In this document: positions 61,925-64,000 of the stretch, piece after piece
How the letters are laid out: each line of letters opens with the position of its first letter
Position numbering within the stretch: the stretch's first letter is position 1
Source of the DNA: Catalinimonas alkaloidigena
Lineage (GTDB): Bacteria; Bacteroidota; Bacteroidia; Cytophagales; Flexibacteraceae
NCBI RefSeq assembly: GCF_900100765.1
Contig: NZ_FNFO01000003.1
Coordinates: forward strand, 781,348 to 845,347
Direction: 5' to 3'
DNA: 64,000 bases
The notes under the pieces: model-generated
The model's input: the letters and a program-made list of their open reading frames with translations, nothing else
Database searches by the model: none
What the model was told of the DNA's origin: nothing
Position numbers and translations under genes: made by a program

Positions 61925-62887
61925 ATGAAAGCAGTAACCTATCAGACCTACGGAGCACCGGAGGTGCTTCAGCTGGCAGAAGTGGAAACGCCTACGCCGC
62001 AGGATCACGAAGTGCTGATCCGGATTCATGCCACGACGGTGACGGCCGGCGACTGGCGCATGCGGAAAGGCGACCCGTTTGCAATACGCCTGTTCAGTGG
62101 ACTGACCGCCCCGAAACATCCGATTCTGGGGCATGAACTGGCGGGCGAAGTGGAGGCGACCGGCAAGGCGGTGACGCGTTTCAAAAAAGGCGATTGGGTA
62201 TTCGGGTCAACGGGGTTGCAGTCGGGTACCTACGCAGAATACATCACCTTGCCGGAAGACGGTACGCTGGCGCTGAAGCCGAAACACCTCACCTGCGAAC
62301 AGGCGGCGGCCGTACCCGTCGGCGCCCTTACCGCGCTGCATTTTCTGAGGAAGGCCCAGATCCGGCGCGGGGCGAACGTCCTGATTCACGGCGCCTCCGG
62401 GGCAGTCGGTACGGCCGCTGTACAGCTAGCGAAAGCGTATGGCGCAACGGTAACGGGGGTGTGTAGCACCGCCAACCTGGAGCTGGTTCGGTCGCTGGGC
62501 GCGGACCGGGTCATCGACTACACCACGACCGATTTCACAACTCTGCCTGATGCGTACGACATCATCTTCAGCACCGTCGGGAAAACGTCGTACACCCAGT
62601 GTCGACACCTGCTGACCGATCAGGGCGTGTATGTCGCCAGCGAAGCGGCTCCGTCCGACTATTTCCACATGGTCTGGGCGCCTCTGGTCAGCCGTCGGAA
62701 AGTAGTGGCCGGGGTGGCCAAAGGGCGCCAGGAAAACTTACGCTTCATCAAACAGCAATTGGAAGCGGGAACGTTGCGCCCTGCCATCGACCGGCGTTAT
62801 GCTCTGACGCAACTCGCAGAAGCGCACCGGTATGTGGAGCAGGGCCACAAAAAAGGAAACGTCGTGATCACCGTACACGCCGACTAA
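61925..62887 (+). CDS. NAD(P)-dependent MDR oxidoreductase (quinone reductase-like)
   Basis: The 320-residue protein is a zinc-free medium-chain reductase. It begins MKAVTYQTYGAPEVLQLAEV, has ILGHELAGEVEATGKAV, VPVGALTALHFLRKA, and the NADPH-binding VLIHGASGAVGTAAVQLAKA. The zinc-ligand cysteines are absent. It likely reduces quinones, enones or aldehydes in the cytosol. The DUF4386 gene follows after 4 bases, and a Crp/Fnr-type regulator is convergent, an arrangement that suggests shared control. Confidence 0.88.
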   Translation: MKAVTYQTYGAPEVLQLAEVETPTPQDHEVLIRIHATTVTAGDWRMRKGDPFAIRLFSGLTAPKHPILGHELAGEVEATGKAVTRFKKGDWVFGSTGLQSGTYAEYITLPEDGTLALKPKHLTCEQAAAVPVGALTALHFLRKAQIRRGANVLIHGASGAVGTAAVQLAKAYGATVTGVCSTANLELVRSLGADRVIDYTTTDFTTLPDAYDIIFSTVGKTSYTQCRHLLTDQGVYVASEAAPSDYFHMVWAPLVSRRKVVAGVAKGRQENLRFIKQQLEAGTLRPAIDRRYALTQLAEAHRYVEQGHKKGNVVITVHAD

Positions 62888-62891
62888 CGCC

Positions 62892-63614
62892 ATGAAAACG
62901 CACACATTTCGACGACTCGCCGGTGCGGCAGGAATCGGTTATCTACTCATTTTTCTGTCCGGCTTCTTTGCCAATTTCTTTGTGTTGGAAAGCCTGGTGG
63001 TGCCCAACGATGCCGCGGCGACCGTACAGGCGCTGATGACGCACGTGCTTCAGTTTCGCCTGGGGCTGCTGGCGTTTGTGCTGATGGTTGCAGTCGATGT
63101 AGCGCTGGCGTGGCCCTTGTACATCCTCCTCAAACCGATGCATCCGCGTCTGGCGCAACTGTCGTCGGGGTTACGAGTTGTAAACGGAGGGCTGTTTGGC
63201 GTAGCGCTGTACGCGTTATTTCGCATTGCGTTCCTGACGAGCAGTGCCAGTCCCCTGGCGGCGGAAGCGCTGCCTGACGCTGTGATGGCCGCGCTGGCTT
63301 CCTTTGACCAAATGTGGCTCGTCGGCTTGATTTTCTTCGGCGCTCACCTGGCCCTGCTGGGCTTCCTGGTCATCCGGGCGCCTTACGTACCTACCCTGGT
63401 GGGGCTTTTGCTTCTGGCCTCTTCGTGCGGGTACCTGGCCGACAGCCTGGCGCATTTCTTCCTGACGAGTTACGCGGATTACGAAGTCGTCTTCACCGGA
63501 ATTGTGGTGCTGGCAGGCGTGATGGGAGAGTTGTCTTTGACCGGCTGGTTGTTGTGGGCGGGTTTTCACCGACCAAATTGCTCCGGGAAAAGGCAGGCGT
63601 TAGCCCTTGAGTAG
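62892..63614 (+). CDS. DUF4386 membrane protein
   Basis: The 240-residue protein has six or seven membrane segments and matches DUF4386: RRLAGAAGIGYLLIFLSGFF, ANFFVLESLVVPNDAAATVQ, DVALAWPLYILLKPMHPRLA, RVVNGGLFGVALYALFRIAF, and FFGAHLALLGFLVIRAPYVP. No function is established. It starts 4 bases after the MDR gene and so is co-transcribed. Its last 15 bases overlap the 3' end of the convergent Crp/Fnr gene. Confidence 0.86.
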   Translation: MKTHTFRRLAGAAGIGYLLIFLSGFFANFFVLESLVVPNDAAATVQALMTHVLQFRLGLLAFVLMVAVDVALAWPLYILLKPMHPRLAQLSSGLRVVNGGLFGVALYALFRIAFLTSSASPLAAEALPDAVMAALASFDQMWLVGLIFFGAHLALLGFLVIRAPYVPTLVGLLLLASSCGYLADSLAHFFLTSYADYEVVFTGIVVLAGVMGELSLTGWLLWAGFHRPNCSGKRQALALE

Positions 63615-64000
63615 AATCCGTTTGCGGATGCGGCTGAGCGATTCGGGCGTGACGCCCAGGTAACTCGCCAAGTGGTATTGCGGCACGCGTTGCAGCAAAT
63701 CAGGCCGAGAGTCTAACAGGGCCCGGTAGCGTTGTTCGGGCGAGGACGTGATGAAGCGGGCCAACTGCTCTTGCGTCTTGCCGAAGTCCTGTTCCACCGC
63801 CACACGGCAAAGCGACTCAAATTTCGGGTACCGCCGAATCAGCTCCTGTTCCTTCTCGTAATTGAGCACCAATACGGTAGTTTCTTCCACGCAGGCAAGG
63901 TAGTGGGTCGCGGGCGCTCGGTTGGTGTAGCTGTCGAGCGACGCACACGACTGCTCTTCTGTATAGAATGCTGTAGTTTTTTCGTCGCCGTCCAGCAGAT
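63600..64000 (-). CDS. Crp/Fnr-family transcription regulator, N-terminus beyond window
   Basis: About 133 C-terminal residues are visible; the frame is open to the right edge, so the start is missing. The part of the cyclic-nucleotide-binding-like domain seen is LDGDEKTTAFYTEEQSC and VLVLNYEKEQEL. The helical linker and the winged helix follow: EQRYRALLDSRPDLLQRVPQYHLASYLGV with the recognition helix TPESLSRIRKRI. In Bacteroidota this subgroup often sits next to genes it may control, here the MDR-DUF4386 pair. No Fnr-type cysteines can be judged. Confidence 0.85.
   Translation of the reverse strand, partial: LLDGDEKTTAFYTEEQSCASLDSYTNRAPATHYLACVEETTVLVLNYEKEQELIRRYPKFESLCRVAVEQDFGKTQEQLARFITSSPEQRYRALLDSRPDLLQRVPQYHLASYLGVTPESLSRIRKRILLKG

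Overview
The window looks like a chromosomal segment from a GC-rich member of the Bacteroidota, most likely the Cytophagales. Support comes from a SusC/SusD pair with a long FG-GAP/ASPIC lipoprotein, many Bacteroidota-type lipoboxes, and several promoters of the form TTTG, 19 bp, TAnnTTTG. The protein families also fit: DUF3536-type GH57, AI-2E permease, PA2169-type four-helix bundle, DUF4386, Crp/Fnr. The genus call is inference. I found no rRNA, tRNA, CRISPR array, prophage or insertion sequence.

Layout. 1-16200 is mixed: a partial WG-repeat lipoprotein, HupE-like protein, EEP hydrolase, a DMT permease coupled to dusB, a CPBP protease-DUF2007-cdsA operon, nitroreductase, a frameshifted SnoaL-like lipoprotein, a GH15-glucose dehydrogenase pair, a Kv-type channel fused to DUF2442, an FAD oxidoreductase, and rplU-rpmA. 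From 16267 to 35858 all genes are on the minus strand: a membrane lipoprotein, rhomboid protease, polyprenyl synthase, rnr, nucleoside phosphorylase, a maltodextrin-to-trehalose block (malQ, treY, GH57, treZ), an McrBC restriction locus and a MoeB-rhodanese protein. 36028-38413 holds small plus-strand genes including an N-acetylglucosamine kinase-like ATPase. 38602-47182 is the SusC-SusD-FG-GAP locus. 47578-54553 is housekeeping: aspartokinase, ribH, kynU, superoxide dismutase, tadA, endonuclease V and small secreted proteins. 54906 to the end has an AI-2E permease, a START protein, a phytoene-desaturase-like enzyme, rfbB, rfbA, an MFS permease, an MDR oxidoreductase with DUF4386, and a partial Crp/Fnr regulator.

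How genes work together. TreY and TreZ convert maltodextrin ends to trehalose; MalQ and the GH57 protein can remodel the glucan. On the other side of rnr, GH15 and an archaeal-type glucose dehydrogenase are seven bases apart and could release glucose and oxidise it. McrB and McrC form a modification-dependent restriction pair, but a plasmid-type HTH/coiled-coil gene sits between them with seven same-orientation TGTTCA repeats. That arrangement is the strongest candidate here for an undescribed system.

Other items to check: the Kv-DUF2442 fusion, a structured leader before the nucleoside phosphorylase, a folded element after cdsA, and a one-base frameshift in a lipoprotein signal peptide. Functions are assigned by reading motifs only; no database search was run.
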